From Sphingomonadales bacterium (lineage in GTDB: Bacteria; Pseudomonadota; Alphaproteobacteria; Sphingomonadales; Sphingomonadaceae), in contig SEFZ01000024.1 of assembly GCA_004173185.1 (NCBI GenBank), forward strand, positions 1-64,000: a stretch of 64,000 nt of DNA, given 5' to 3'. Of the stretch, positions 25,969 to 34,674 are shown piece by piece. Each line of letters opens with the position of its first letter. Within the stretch, counting starts at the first letter, position 1. The notes under the pieces were generated by a model. That model had not been told where the DNA came from. It searched no databases and saw only the letters and a list, made by a program, of their open reading frames with translations. The position numbers were made by a program, and so were the translations under genes.

Positions 25969-27384
25969 ATGGCCGGACAGGAAATCATCTCCACCGAACC
26001 CGCAACGGGCGCGATTCTCTGGCGCCAGATGTCCGGGGACGCCGACACCGAAGTCGCGCATGCGCGCCGATCCTGGCCGGATTGGGCGGCGCGTCCGCTC
26101 GCCTATCGCATCGAGGCACTACGCCGCTTCGCCAATGTCGTGCGGCAAAAGGCCGATGCTTTTACCGATCTGATCGCCCGCGAGACGGGCAAGCCGCTGT
26201 GGGAAGCGCGCAACGAAGTCGAGGCGGTAATCGCCAAGGTCGATATTTCGGTCACCGCTTTCTCCGAGCGCACCGGCCAGCGGCGTATCGACGCGCCGAT
26301 GAACACCCGGCTCGCGCTGCGCCACAAGCCGCATGGCGTGCTCGCGGTGCTCGGGCCGTATAACTTCCCGGTGCATCTGCCGAACGGACACATCGTCCCC
26401 GCCCTGCTCGCGGGCAATGCGGTGGTGTTCAAGCCTTCGGAGAAGACCCCGGCATCGGGCGCATTCCTGATCGATTGCTTCCACGCGGCCGGCATCCCCG
26501 AAGGCTGTGTCCGCTTGCTGGTCGGTGGACCGGACGAGGGCAAGGCGCTTGCCAGCCATCCCGATATCGATGGGCTGCTGTTCACCGGCTCCGCCAATAC
26601 CGGCATCGCGCTCAATCGCCTATTCGCCACGCGGCCCGAGAAAATCCTCGCGCTGGAGATGGGCGGCAACAACCCCATCGTGGTGTGGAACACCCCCGAT
26701 CTCTATTCCGCCGCGGTTCTGGTGGTGCAATCTGCCTTCACCACAGCGGGCCAGCGCTGCACCGCCGCGCGTCGCCTGATTGTAGACCAGAAGCTCTACG
26801 ATCCGCTGATTGCCGAGATCAACAAGCTGATCGGCCGCCTGATCATCGGCGAGCCGCATGCCGATCCCGCGCCGTTCATGGGGCCGGTGATCGACAATGA
26901 TTCGGCCGATATGCTTACAGAGAGTTTCCTTGCGCTTTCCACCATGGGCGGCCGTCCGCTGCGCCACATGGAGCGCCCGATCGAGAGCCGTCCGTTTCTC
27001 ACCCCCGGCATGATCGACATGACGAACGCGAACGAAAAGGTCGATGTCGAGCTGTTCGGCCCCATCCTTCAGGTTTTCCGCGTAGATACCTTCGAACAGG
27101 CAATCGCCGAGGCCAATGACACGCGCTACGGCTTGTCCGCCAGCTTGGTGAGCCAGGACCCCAAGCTATACGACCAGTTCTGGGCAAATATCCGGGCCGG
27201 TATCGTCAACTGGAACCGCCCGACCAACGGCGCATCCTCCTCCGCGCCGTTCGGTGGCATTGGCTGGTCGGGCAACCATCGCCCGAGCGCTTTCTATGCC
27301 GCGGATTATTGCGCCTATCCGGTGGTCAGCTCCGAGTCCGAAAGCGCCCGTGCCGCGATCGGCCTCGGCCTGCGCGACGCCTAA
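25969..27384 (+). CDS. astD: Succinylglutamate-semialdehyde dehydrogenase
   Basis: This is a 471-aa NAD-dependent aldehyde dehydrogenase of the arginine succinyltransferase pathway. It shows GPYNFPVHLPNGH, the base Glu in LEMGGNNP, the catalytic Cys in AGQRCTAARR, and the terminal NWNRPTNGASSSAPFGG block characteristic of AstD. It oxidises N-succinylglutamate semialdehyde to N-succinylglutamate. The other pathway genes (astA, astB, astE) are not in the window. It starts 61 bp behind selO. Confidence 0.9.
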   Translation: MAGQEIISTEPATGAILWRQMSGDADTEVAHARRSWPDWAARPLAYRIEALRRFANVVRQKADAFTDLIARETGKPLWEARNEVEAVIAKVDISVTAFSERTGQRRIDAPMNTRLALRHKPHGVLAVLGPYNFPVHLPNGHIVPALLAGNAVVFKPSEKTPASGAFLIDCFHAAGIPEGCVRLLVGGPDEGKALASHPDIDGLLFTGSANTGIALNRLFATRPEKILALEMGGNNPIVVWNTPDLYSAAVLVVQSAFTTAGQRCTAARRLIVDQKLYDPLIAEINKLIGRLIIGEPHADPAPFMGPVIDNDSADMLTESFLALSTMGGRPLRHMERPIESRPFLTPGMIDMTNANEKVDVELFGPILQVFRVDTFEQAIAEANDTRYGLSASLVSQDPKLYDQFWANIRAGIVNWNRPTNGASSSAPFGGIGWSGNHRPSAFYAADYCAYPVVSSESESARAAIGLGLRDA

Positions 27385-27493
27385 GGATTTGTAGCCCCTA
27401 AGCCCTTGTAACCAACGGCCGGCACCCCTATTCTCGAAGCTGCGGGACCGGGCCCCTCTGGCGATAGCTGAAAAGCAATCGTGATGTCGGACC

Positions 27494-27513
27494 GCATCGA
27501 GCGTGCTCGGTGC
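27494..27513 (+). promoter_or_regulatory. Leader hairpin upstream of the DUF465/BI-1 operon
   Basis: GCATCGAGC/GCTCGGTGC form a near-perfect stem (one G-U pair) in the 218-bp leader between astD and the DUF465 gene. An RNA leader (ybhL motif) is known upstream of BI-1 genes in some Alphaproteobacteria, but I could not match its consensus from memory. Confidence 0.3.
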
Positions 27514-27602
27514 AGGTTTGGACGGCAAAGGGCCCCCCTCCTCTCCCCCACCAAAGCTCTACCGGGCCGCTCGATCGATTTTAATATCGATGGAGCCAAG
27601 TA

Positions 27603-27818
27603 ATGACCGATCTTATCCAGCGGCTGATTGCCGCGCACAGTCTGCTAAACCGCGAAATCCGCCGCGAAGTCGCGCGGCGCTTCCCTGATGGCAACCGGCT
27701 CGTCCGGCTGAAGAAGGAGCGGCTGGCAGTCAAGGACCGGCTGTTCCGCCATTTCCCAGACGCGAGCCAGATGCGCCGCGTCGCACGCGGCGTGATACGC
27801 CGCACCCGCACCGCTTAG
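27603..27818 (+). CDS. DUF465 (YdcH-like) small coiled-coil protein
   Basis: This is a 71-aa, strongly basic helical protein with the DUF465 pattern (HSLLNREIRREVARRFPD, then LKKERLAVKDRLFR). Proteins of this family form coiled-coil dimers of unknown function. The gene ends 10 bp before the Bax-inhibitor-1 gene, whose ribosome-binding site overlaps this stop, so the two form an operon. Confidence 0.75.
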   Translation: MTDLIQRLIAAHSLLNREIRREVARRFPDGNRLVRLKKERLAVKDRLFRHFPDASQMRRVARGVIRRTRTA

Positions 27819-27828
27819 GAGAATCCAG

Positions 27829-28542
27829 TTGGAAAACCTTTCCCAGTTTAATCGCGCGGCCGCGTCCGGCGCGCAGGTCCGCTTCGATGAAGGCCTGCGC
27901 ACGTACATGCTCGGCATCTATCGCAACATGGGCATCGGCCTGGCGATTACCGGGCTGGTTGCAATGGGCGTCGCGGGCACGCCTGCGCTTGTCGCGTTGA
28001 TCTTTGGCACGCCGCTCAAATGGGTGGCGATGTTCGCGCCGCTCGCATTCGTGTTTTTCTTCACCTTCCGTATCGAGCGGATGAGCACCGCGACTGCGCG
28101 CACGGCATTCTTCGCGTTCGCCGCAGTGATGGGCGTGTCGATGGCCAGCATCTTCCTGGTCTTCACCAACACCAGCATCGCAATGGCGTTCTTCACCGCG
28201 TCGGCGATGTTCGCCGGGCTTAGCCTGATCGGCTACACCACCAATCGCGATCTGAGCGGCATGGGCACGTTCCTGTTCGTCGGCCTGATCGCCGTGATCG
28301 GTGCCAGCCTGGTCAACCTCTTCATCGGCTCGAGCGTGCTCCAGATGGTGCTGTCGGTCGTCGGCGTGATGGTGTTTGCGGGTCTCACCGCTTGGGACAC
28401 GCAGCGTCTGAAGAGCGAATACCTCGCTTATGGCCGCAGCGAAGCCGCCGACAAGTTGGCGATCATGGGCGCGCTGTCGCTCTATCTGAACCTCATCAAC
28501 ATGTTCCAGCTGCTGCTGGGGCTGATGGGCGAGAAGGAGTAA
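27829..28542 (+). CDS. Bax inhibitor-1/YccA family membrane protein
   Basis: The product is 237 aa with seven hydrophobic segments and the BI-1 features: an N-terminal RTYMLGIYRNM stretch before the first helix, a central TNRDLSGMG loop and AWDTQRLK before the last helices, with acidic residues in the final segments. Members are pH-sensitive calcium leak channels in the inner membrane and some interact with proteases. It uses a TTG start with AGGAG 8 bases upstream. The gene is coupled to DUF465 upstream and 6 bp from the zinc ribbon gene downstream. Confidence 0.88.
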   Translation: MENLSQFNRAAASGAQVRFDEGLRTYMLGIYRNMGIGLAITGLVAMGVAGTPALVALIFGTPLKWVAMFAPLAFVFFFTFRIERMSTATARTAFFAFAAVMGVSMASIFLVFTNTSIAMAFFTASAMFAGLSLIGYTTNRDLSGMGTFLFVGLIAVIGASLVNLFIGSSVLQMVLSVVGVMVFAGLTAWDTQRLKSEYLAYGRSEAADKLAIMGALSLYLNLINMFQLLLGLMGEKE

Positions 28543-28548
28543 ACCCGC

Positions 28549-28848
28549 ATGAGCAACTTCGTCTGCCCCGTCGACGGCGCCACCCTGGTGCCCGTTGAGC
28601 GCTCCGGCATCGAGATCGACCACTGCCCCACCTGCCGGGGCGTATGGCTCGATCGCGGTGAACTCGACAAGATCATCGAGCGTAGCGCCTTGCAGCAGGC
28701 CCCCGCGCCCGCCCCGCAACAGCGTCCGCCCGAACCGTATCGCGGCGATTCGCGCCCGCGTTACGATGATCGCCAGCAGCAGAACCACGGCCACGGCTAT
28801 CATCCGCACAAGAAGCGGAAGTCGTTCTTCGAAGAATTGTTCGACTAG
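28549..28848 (+). CDS. TFIIB-type zinc ribbon protein
   Basis: This is a 99-aa protein: an N-terminal zf-TFIIB-like ribbon (CPVDGATL ... HCPTCRGVWLDRGELDKI, with the CxxC and a further Cys/His) and a low-complexity C-terminal half rich in Pro, Gln, Arg and His, ending KSFFEELFD. Function is unknown; such proteins often follow BI-1 or membrane stress genes. It follows the BI-1 gene by 6 bp. Confidence 0.8.
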   Translation: MSNFVCPVDGATLVPVERSGIEIDHCPTCRGVWLDRGELDKIIERSALQQAPAPAPQQRPPEPYRGDSRPRYDDRQQQNHGHGYHPHKKRKSFFEELFD

Positions 28849-28857
28849 ACCGATATC

Positions 28858-28887
28858 GCCCCGCCCGCTTCCAAAGCGCGGCGGGGC
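28858..28887. terminator. GC-rich hairpin behind the zinc ribbon gene
   Basis: GCCCCGCC (28858-28865) pairs with GGCGGGGC (28880-28887), extended inside by CGC/GCG. There is no T-run, so termination efficiency is uncertain. It separates the BI-1 operon from the mannanase gene. Confidence 0.4.
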
Positions 28888-28892
28888 GGCTA

Positions 28893-28906
28893 TGCTACCG
28901 CTAACA
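28893..28906. promoter_or_regulatory. LacI-type operator candidate upstream of the GH5 mannanase
   Basis: TGCTACCGCTAACA matches the palindrome TGTTAGCGCTAAC(A/T) found upstream of the sialate O-acetylesterase gene at 12 of 14 positions. The central CG with flanking half-sites is the hallmark of LacI-family operators. It lies 17 bp before the start codon. Confidence 0.5.
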
Positions 28907-28922
28907 AAGCGGGAGAGGCAGC

Positions 28923-30230
28923 ATGGTCACACGTAGGACAATCCTAGGCGCAGGCCTTGGCGCGGGCGCGGCGCTTGCAGCATTCCCCGCCTCCGCCGCA
29001 GCACCCGATCCCTTCATCCGACGCAACGGCGCCGCACTCACGCTGGGCGGCAAGCCGTATCGCTTCACCGGTGCCAACCTCTGGTACGGCGCATGGCTCG
29101 GTGCCCGCGCAGATTTCGGCAACCGCGCCCGCCTTGCCCGCGAACTGGACGCGCTTGCCGAGCTCGGCATCACCAATCTCCGCATCCTCGCTTCTGCAGA
29201 GACTTCGCCGCTCAAGAACGCTGTCAGTCCCGCTTTCCGCACTGCCGGCAATGCCTGGAACCCCGATCTGCTCGATGGCCTCGACCATCTCCTCGCCCAG
29301 ATGGAAGCGCGGGGCATGCGCGCGGTGCTCTACCTCACCAATTTCTGGGAATGGTCGGGCGGGATGATGACCTATCTCAGCTATGTGAACGGCGGGAAGT
29401 TCATCGACATGAACGATCCCGCACACCCCTGGCCCGAATTCCCCGACATGACCGCAGGCTTCTACGCGAACGCGGCAGCGGTGAAGCTCTACCACGAATA
29501 TGTCGCCTCGATCGTCAAACGCTATGCCGGCATCCCGACGATCATGGCGTGGCAGCTCGCCAACGAGCCGCGCCCGGGCGGCAGCGCGAAGATCGCGGAG
29601 CCGCTGCTCCCGGCTTATTATGGCTGGATCGAATCGACCGCGAAGCTGATCAAGTCGATCGCGCCGAACCATCTCGTCTCCACCGGCAGCGAGGGCCTGA
29701 AAGGCTCGATCGAGCGCGCCAACGTTTTCCGTAAGGCGCACGCTTTTGCCGAGATCGATTATCTCACCGCGCATATCTGGCCGCTCAACTGGGGCTGGCT
29801 CGATGCCAAGGATATTCCGGGCACGCAGGAAGCCAGTTTGCTCAAGGTCCGCGACTATATCGCCCAGCACATCGCGCTGGCCCGCGAGATCGGCAAACCG
29901 CTGGTGATCGAGGAATTCGGCTATCCGCGCGATGGCGGCGGATACGATCCGCAGGCGTCGACCAAGTTCAAGGACGAATATTACCAGCTGATCTACGCCG
30001 CGGTGGAGAGTTCGGTGATGTCGAAAGGCCCGATCATCGGATCGAACTTCTGGGCCTGGAACGGCGAAGGCCGCGCCGCGCATGGCGATCATCGCTTCCG
30101 CCCCGGCGACACCAGCTGGGTCGGCGATCCCCCGCACGAGCCTCAGGGCTGGTACGGCGTGTTCGACAGCGATGCGACCACCAAGGCGATTATCAAGAGG
30201 CACGCCGAAGCGCTCGCCGACGCGGGATAG
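28923..30230 (+). CDS. GH5-type endo-beta-1,4-mannanase with twin-arginine signal
   Basis: This is a 435-aa exported glycoside hydrolase. The N-terminus MVTRRTILGAG is a twin-arginine signal ending in ASAAA. The (beta/alpha)8 GH5 catalytic residues are the acid/base Glu in LANEPRP (E215) and the nucleophile in VIEEFGYPRD (E330/E331); WAWNGEGR near the end matches GH5 mannanases. It should cut beta-mannan or glucomannan in the periplasm or outside. GGGAGAGG precedes the ATG. A LacI-type operator candidate immediately upstream suggests sugar control. Another GH5 subfamily remains possible. Confidence 0.83.
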   Translation: MVTRRTILGAGLGAGAALAAFPASAAAPDPFIRRNGAALTLGGKPYRFTGANLWYGAWLGARADFGNRARLARELDALAELGITNLRILASAETSPLKNAVSPAFRTAGNAWNPDLLDGLDHLLAQMEARGMRAVLYLTNFWEWSGGMMTYLSYVNGGKFIDMNDPAHPWPEFPDMTAGFYANAAAVKLYHEYVASIVKRYAGIPTIMAWQLANEPRPGGSAKIAEPLLPAYYGWIESTAKLIKSIAPNHLVSTGSEGLKGSIERANVFRKAHAFAEIDYLTAHIWPLNWGWLDAKDIPGTQEASLLKVRDYIAQHIALAREIGKPLVIEEFGYPRDGGGYDPQASTKFKDEYYQLIYAAVESSVMSKGPIIGSNFWAWNGEGRAAHGDHRFRPGDTSWVGDPPHEPQGWYGVFDSDATTKAIIKRHAEALADAG

Positions 30231-30296
30231 TTTCGCTACCCTGACCCCAAGCAACCGTCGATTGAAGCATGAGGCCGCCGAGCGCATCTCCCAATC

Positions 30297-31082
30297 ATGG
30301 CTAGTCTTCTCGATCCATCCGCCCGCGGGCGCGTCATCCTGGTAGGTGCAGGCCCGGGCGATCCCGGTCTGCTGACTGTGCGCGCCGTCGAAGCGCTCAA
30401 GCAGGCCGATGTGCTCGTCCATGACGGCCTCGTCGATCCGCGCGTGCTCGATATGGCGCCTCAGGCATCGCGCATCTCGGTCGCCAAGCAGCGCTCAAAG
30501 CACACGCTGACTCAGGACGCGATCAACGCGCTGATCGTCGCGCATGTGAAAACCGGCGCGATCGTGGTGCGTTTGAAGGGCGGCGATCCCTTCATCTTCG
30601 GGCGCGGCGGCGAAGAGGTTGAGGCGGTGCGCGCAGCCGGGCTTCCGGTCGAAGTGATTCCCGGCATCTCGGCGGCCCTCGGCGCGGCCGCAGAGGCGAT
30701 GTTGCCGCTTACCCATCGTGATTGGTCGAGCGCGGTCAGCTTCGTGGCTGGGCAGTGCAAGGGCCTGAAGGATCAGGATTGGTCGGGCCTTGCCGGCAAA
30801 GGGCGGACACTCGTAATCTATATGGGCGTCGCGACCTGCCCCGATATCGCGGATAAATTGATGGCCGATGGCGTAGCGCCTGAGATGCCCGTCGCGGTTC
30901 TGGAGCGCGGGACGCTCGAGGGCAGCCGCGCGATGCGCACCTTGCTTGCCGATCTAGGCCCGATGGTCGAGCGCGAGAAGGTCAAGAGCCCGGCGATTAT
31001 CGTCGTCGGCGAAGTGACCTTGCTGGCGGACGCCGAAAACAAATTGCTTGGCTGGGCCAAGGCTGCGGAGGCTCTCGCATGA
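30297..31082 (+). CDS. cobA: Uroporphyrinogen-III C-methyltransferase
   Basis: This is a 261-aa SAM-dependent methyltransferase: VGAGPGDPGLLT near the start, the SAM loop in RLKGGDPFIFGRGGEE, and the PGISAALGAAA block. It converts uroporphyrinogen III to precorrin-2, the branch point to siroheme needed by the sulfite reductase encoded two genes downstream. The product lacks the CysG N-terminal oxidase/chelatase domain, so ferrochelation is done elsewhere. The stop overlaps the next gene's start (ATGA). Confidence 0.9.
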   Translation: MASLLDPSARGRVILVGAGPGDPGLLTVRAVEALKQADVLVHDGLVDPRVLDMAPQASRISVAKQRSKHTLTQDAINALIVAHVKTGAIVVRLKGGDPFIFGRGGEEVEAVRAAGLPVEVIPGISAALGAAAEAMLPLTHRDWSSAVSFVAGQCKGLKDQDWSGLAGKGRTLVIYMGVATCPDIADKLMADGVAPEMPVAVLERGTLEGSRAMRTLLADLGPMVEREKVKSPAIIVVGEVTLLADAENKLLGWAKAAEALA

Positions 31083-31372
31083 AACTGCTTACTGGCAACG
31101 ATCTCGCCAGCGGCGACGTCACCTGGTGGACCGGCTCCGGTTGGTCGCGCCATGTCGAGGACGCTGCCGATGTCGGCGATCAGGGCGAAGCAATCCTCGC
31201 AGTCGAGGATGCCGCGCGCCGGATCAACGCACCCTATATCATCGACGCGACCGAGACCCCGGAAGGGCCACGCCCCGCGCACATCAAGGACCGCGTGCGC
31301 GCGCTCGGCCCCACGGTGCGCATGGACCTGACGCTCAAGCCCGATGCTTCGATCGAAAGCCTGGTGAACTGA
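31079..31372 (+). CDS. DUF2849 protein of the sulfite reductase operon
   Basis: This is a 97-aa protein recognised as DUF2849, a small family almost always found between cobA/cysG and cysI in Alphaproteobacteria. The visible pattern is LTGNDLASGDVTWW and later YIIDATETPEGPRPAH. Function is unknown; an accessory role in sulfite or nitrite reductase assembly or sulfur transfer is inferred from location. It overlaps cobA by 4 bp and cysI begins 1 bp after its stop. Confidence 0.85.
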   Translation: MKLLTGNDLASGDVTWWTGSGWSRHVEDAADVGDQGEAILAVEDAARRINAPYIIDATETPEGPRPAHIKDRVRALGPTVRMDLTLKPDASIESLVN

Positions 31373-31373
31373 G

Positions 31374-33005
31374 ATGTATAAATACGACAATTATGATCAG
31401 GCGATCGTTGACGCCCGCGTCGAGGAATTCCGCGATCAGGTGAACCGCCGTCTCGCCGGTGAGATCACCGAAGACCAGTTCAAGCCGCTGCGGCTGATGA
31501 ACGGCCTCTATCTGCAGCTCCACGCGTATATGCTGCGCGTCGCGGTGCCCTATGGCACGCTCGACAGCCGCCAGATGCATATGCTCGCCCACATCGCGCG
31601 CAAATATGACCGCGATTACGGCCATTTCACCACCCGCCAGAACCTCCAGTATAACTGGATCAAGCTGGAGGACGCAGCCGACATCCTCGCTGATCTGGCG
31701 ACGGTGGAGATGCATGCGATCCAGACTTCGGGCAATTGCATCCGCAATATCTCGTCGGATCAGTTTGCCGGTGCCGCGGCCGACGAAGTCGCGGATCCGC
31801 GCCCCTGGGCCGAATTGCTGCGTCAGTGGAGCACCTTCCACCCCGAATTCAGCTACTTGCCCCGCAAGTTCAAGATCGCGGTTATCGCGTCCGATGAGGA
31901 CCGCGCGGCGATGCGCCTCCACGATATCGGCATCCAGCTTGTCGAGCGTGACGGCGAACTGGGCGGCAAGATCTTCGTCGGTGGCGGCATGGGCCGCACC
32001 CCGATGATCGCTCCTGAAATCCGCGATTTCGTCACGGCGCGCGATCTGCTCAGCTATGTCGAGGCATGCCTGCGCGTCTACAATCGCTATGGCCGCCGCG
32101 ACAATATGTACAAGGCGCGGATCAAGATCCTCGTCCATGAGATCGGCGCCGACGAATATCGCCGTCAGGTCGAGGAAGAATTCCTCGAAGTGAAGAAGCT
32201 CGGCATCGATCCGCCGAAGGCTGAATTCGATCGCATCTCGGCATTCTTTGCGCCGCCCGCATTCGAGACGGGCCTGAGCGACGAACTCGATCGCAGCGAT
32301 CCCGATTTCGCGGTGTGGCTCGATCAGAACGTGATCGCGCACAAAGCGCCGGGCTATGCCATCGTCAATATCAGCCTGAAGCCGCAGGGCGGCATTCCGG
32401 GCGATGCAAACTCTGCGCAGATCGATCTGATGGCCGACCTTGCCCAGAAATACAGCTTCGACGAACTGCGCGTCACGCATGCGCAAAACATCGTTCTGCC
32501 GCATGTCCGCAAGGCCGATCTCTATGCGATCTGGCAGATTCTGGCCGAGAACGGGCTTGCCGAAGCCAATCTCGACCTCATCAGCGATATCATCGCCTGC
32601 CCCGGCCTCGATTATTGCAGCCTCGCCAACGCGCGTTCGATTCCGGTGGCGCAGAAGATTCATGAGCGCTTCGCCGATCTTGGCCGCCAGCGCGAACTGG
32701 GCGAATTGAAGCTCAAGATCAGCGGCTGCATCAACGCCTGCGGCCATCACCACGCCGGTCACATCGGCATCCTTGGCGTCGACCGAAAGGGCGTCGAGAA
32801 TTACCAGCTCTCGCTCGGTGGTTCGGGTGCTGAAGACGTCAGCCTTGGCAAGATCACCGGCCCCGGTTTCGACGAGGACGGCATTGTCGATGCCGTCGAG
32901 AAGACGACCGACGTCTACCTCGCCAATCGCACCGAGGGAGAGCGCTTCCTCGATACCTATCGCCGCATCGGTATGGAGCCGTTCAAGGAGGCGCTTTATG
33001 GCTAA
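31374..33005 (+). CDS. cysI: Siroheme nitrite/sulfite reductase
   Basis: This is a 543-aa hemoprotein. The siroheme/4Fe-4S ligands are visible as CPGLDYC (Cx5C) and SGCINACGHH (Cx3C) near residues 405-460, with the duplicated ferredoxin-like and nitrite/sulfite reductase domains before and after. In this operon it reduces sulfite to sulfide with six electrons. No cysJ flavoprotein is present, so ferredoxin or another carrier probably donates electrons. Its end overlaps the ridA start by 8 bp. Confidence 0.92.
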   Translation: MYKYDNYDQAIVDARVEEFRDQVNRRLAGEITEDQFKPLRLMNGLYLQLHAYMLRVAVPYGTLDSRQMHMLAHIARKYDRDYGHFTTRQNLQYNWIKLEDAADILADLATVEMHAIQTSGNCIRNISSDQFAGAAADEVADPRPWAELLRQWSTFHPEFSYLPRKFKIAVIASDEDRAAMRLHDIGIQLVERDGELGGKIFVGGGMGRTPMIAPEIRDFVTARDLLSYVEACLRVYNRYGRRDNMYKARIKILVHEIGADEYRRQVEEEFLEVKKLGIDPPKAEFDRISAFFAPPAFETGLSDELDRSDPDFAVWLDQNVIAHKAPGYAIVNISLKPQGGIPGDANSAQIDLMADLAQKYSFDELRVTHAQNIVLPHVRKADLYAIWQILAENGLAEANLDLISDIIACPGLDYCSLANARSIPVAQKIHERFADLGRQRELGELKLKISGCINACGHHHAGHIGILGVDRKGVENYQLSLGGSGAEDVSLGKITGPGFDEDGIVDAVEKTTDVYLANRTEGERFLDTYRRIGMEPFKEALYG

Positions 33006-33399
33006 GCGCGACGCCGTATTCCCGGCCAATCCCCATGCTTTATATGCTGCGCACGGCTATTCGCCCGCGATCCGCGCCAATGGCCTGCTCTTTGTCTCGG
33101 GGCAGGTCGGCGCGCGCGCCGATGGCTCGGCCGAGCCCGATACCGAAGCGCAGATACGGCTCGCCTTCGACAATCTTCTCGCAGTCCTGGATGCTGCGGG
33201 CTGCACCTCTGACGATGTGGTCGATGCGACCTTGTACCTGATCGATCCTGAAGGCGATTTCGAAACGCTGCTGAAAGTGCTGCCCGATTATTGGGGCGAA
33301 GCGCCGTACCCGGCACTGACCGGAATCGGGATCAACTGGCTCTCCGGCTTCCGGTTCGAGATCAAGGTGATCGCAAAGCTCCCGGAGAATGCCGCATGA
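32998..33399 (+). CDS. RidA family 2-iminobutanoate/2-iminopropanoate deaminase-like protein
   Basis: This is a 133-aa protein of the RidA/YjgF family (FVSGQVGARADG, then VVDATLYLIDPEGDFETL and the Pro/Tyr/Pro-Ala-Leu-Thr-Gly segment). RidA enzymes hydrolyse reactive enamines such as 2-aminoacrylate produced by PLP enzymes acting on cysteine or serine. The canonical C-terminal Arg of archetypal RidA cannot be located with certainty (the usual 'R-x-x-V/E' position reads FRFEIKVIAK), so it may be a Rid subfamily with altered specificity. It sits inside the sulfate assimilation operon with overlaps on both sides. Confidence 0.82.
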   Translation: MAKRDAVFPANPHALYAAHGYSPAIRANGLLFVSGQVGARADGSAEPDTEAQIRLAFDNLLAVLDAAGCTSDDVVDATLYLIDPEGDFETLLKVLPDYWGEAPYPALTGIGINWLSGFRFEIKVIAKLPENAA

Positions 33400-33821
33400 C
33401 CGATCTGATCCGCTATCGCGACGACGCGCCGCACGAAGCCCCGCCTGTCTCGCTCGAGAGCTTCCTCGGCGAGTCGAACGCGACCGCCGTCCGCATCGAG
33501 CCGGGCGAAGACGCGCGCGCGCTGCTGCCCTATCTTGACCGTATCGCTCTGGTTGAAGTCAGCTTCCCCAAATTCCGCGACGGTCGCGGCTATTCCTCCG
33601 GCCGGGTGCTGCGCGAAGCGGGTTATACCGGCGAACTGCGCGCGCAGGGCGACGTGCTGGTCGATCAGATTCCGCTGATGCGCCGCTGCGGGTTCGACAG
33701 TTTCGCGCCCGACGCCCCGGTGAACGAAGCCACGCTCGCCGCTTCGCTTGCGCGCCACGAATTCGCCTATCAGGCAGCCGCCGACGCTTATGTGCCGGTG
33801 TGGAAACTCCGTCATGGCTGA
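33396..33821 (+). CDS. DUF934 protein of the sulfur assimilation operon
   Basis: This is a 141-aa protein of the DUF934 family: FPKFRDGRGYSSGRVLREAGYTG and GDVLVDQIPLMRRCGFDSF are its signature stretches. It is regularly encoded next to cysI or cysH in Proteobacteria without a cysJ and has been proposed to support sulfite reductase activity; the mechanism is not established. The ATG overlaps the ridA stop and its end overlaps cysH by 8 bp. Confidence 0.85.
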   Translation: MTDLIRYRDDAPHEAPPVSLESFLGESNATAVRIEPGEDARALLPYLDRIALVEVSFPKFRDGRGYSSGRVLREAGYTGELRAQGDVLVDQIPLMRRCGFDSFAPDAPVNEATLAASLARHEFAYQAAADAYVPVWKLRHG

Positions 33822-34578
33822 AACTGCCCGCAAGGTAGATCGCATCGACGTGTCGCCGCGCTTCACCGCGCATGACGCGATCCGGCTCAACAACATGTTT
33901 CGCGGCACTGGCACGCACGAGCTGCTGCGTACGGTGCTTAGCGAGCATATGCTGGGCGATGTCGCCTTGGTCTCGTCCTTCGGTGCCGAATCGGCGGCGC
34001 TGCTTCATCTGGTCGCGTCGGTCGATCCGAGTGTACCGGTGATCTTCCTCGATACCGGCAAGCATTTCCCCGAAACGCTCGCCTATCGCGATCTGCTGGC
34101 CGAGCGGCTCGGTCTCAATCTCCAGATCCTCCATCCCGATGCCGGACAGATCGAAGCCCGCGACAATACCGGGCTGCGCTGGTCATACGACCCCGATGGC
34201 TGCTGCGAGATCCGCAAGGTGATCCCGCTGGAAAAGGCCATGGCCGGCTTCGACGCGAGCATCACCGGTCGCAAGGCGCATCAGGCAAGCACGCGCAGCG
34301 CCCTGCCCCGCTTCGAGATCGACGGCGATCGCCTGAAATTCAATCCGCTCGCCGATTGGACCCGCGAAGACATTGCCGCTTATTTCGTCGAGCATGACCT
34401 GCCGCAGCATCCGCTGGTCGAGCAGGGCTATCTCTCGATCGGCTGCGCCCCGTGCACCTCGATGGTCAAGCCGGGCGAAGACCCCCGCTCGGGCCGCTGG
34501 CGCGGCTGGGACAAGACCGAATGCGGCATCCACACCGCCGTGGACGGTGCCGATGATGCGAATCTGCCGGTATTCTGA
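33814..34578 (+). CDS. cysH: Assimilatory adenylyl-sulfate (APS) reductase
   Basis: This is a 254-aa PAPS/APS reductase family protein: SSFGAESAALLHL (P-loop-like), DTGKHFPET and the catalytic ECGIH near the C-terminus. It also has the cysteine pairs CCEIRK (about residue 130) and CAPC (about 213), which bind a 4Fe-4S cluster and mark the APS-reducing branch rather than the cluster-free PAPS reductase of enterobacteria. It yields sulfite for CysI. The upstream start in the open frame is inside DUF934 and is not used. Confidence 0.9.
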   Translation: MAETARKVDRIDVSPRFTAHDAIRLNNMFRGTGTHELLRTVLSEHMLGDVALVSSFGAESAALLHLVASVDPSVPVIFLDTGKHFPETLAYRDLLAERLGLNLQILHPDAGQIEARDNTGLRWSYDPDGCCEIRKVIPLEKAMAGFDASITGRKAHQASTRSALPRFEIDGDRLKFNPLADWTREDIAAYFVEHDLPQHPLVEQGYLSIGCAPCTSMVKPGEDPRSGRWRGWDKTECGIHTAVDGADDANLPVF

Positions 34579-34635
34579 CGCTGCACCGCAAGATTGACGG
34601 GCGGAGTTTCAATAGCATAGCCTCTGCATCGGACA

Positions 34636-34654
34636 TGGCGGGACCAACCCGCCA
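34636..34654 (+). promoter_or_regulatory. Leader hairpin before the hypothetical gene at 34675
   Basis: TGGCGGG/CCCGCCA with loop ACCAA, a perfect 7-bp stem, ending 9 bases before the Shine-Dalgarno of the next gene. No T-run follows, so it is not a classical terminator for cysH. Confidence 0.4.
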
Positions 34655-34674
34655 GCCGAATGATGGAGGTGAGG

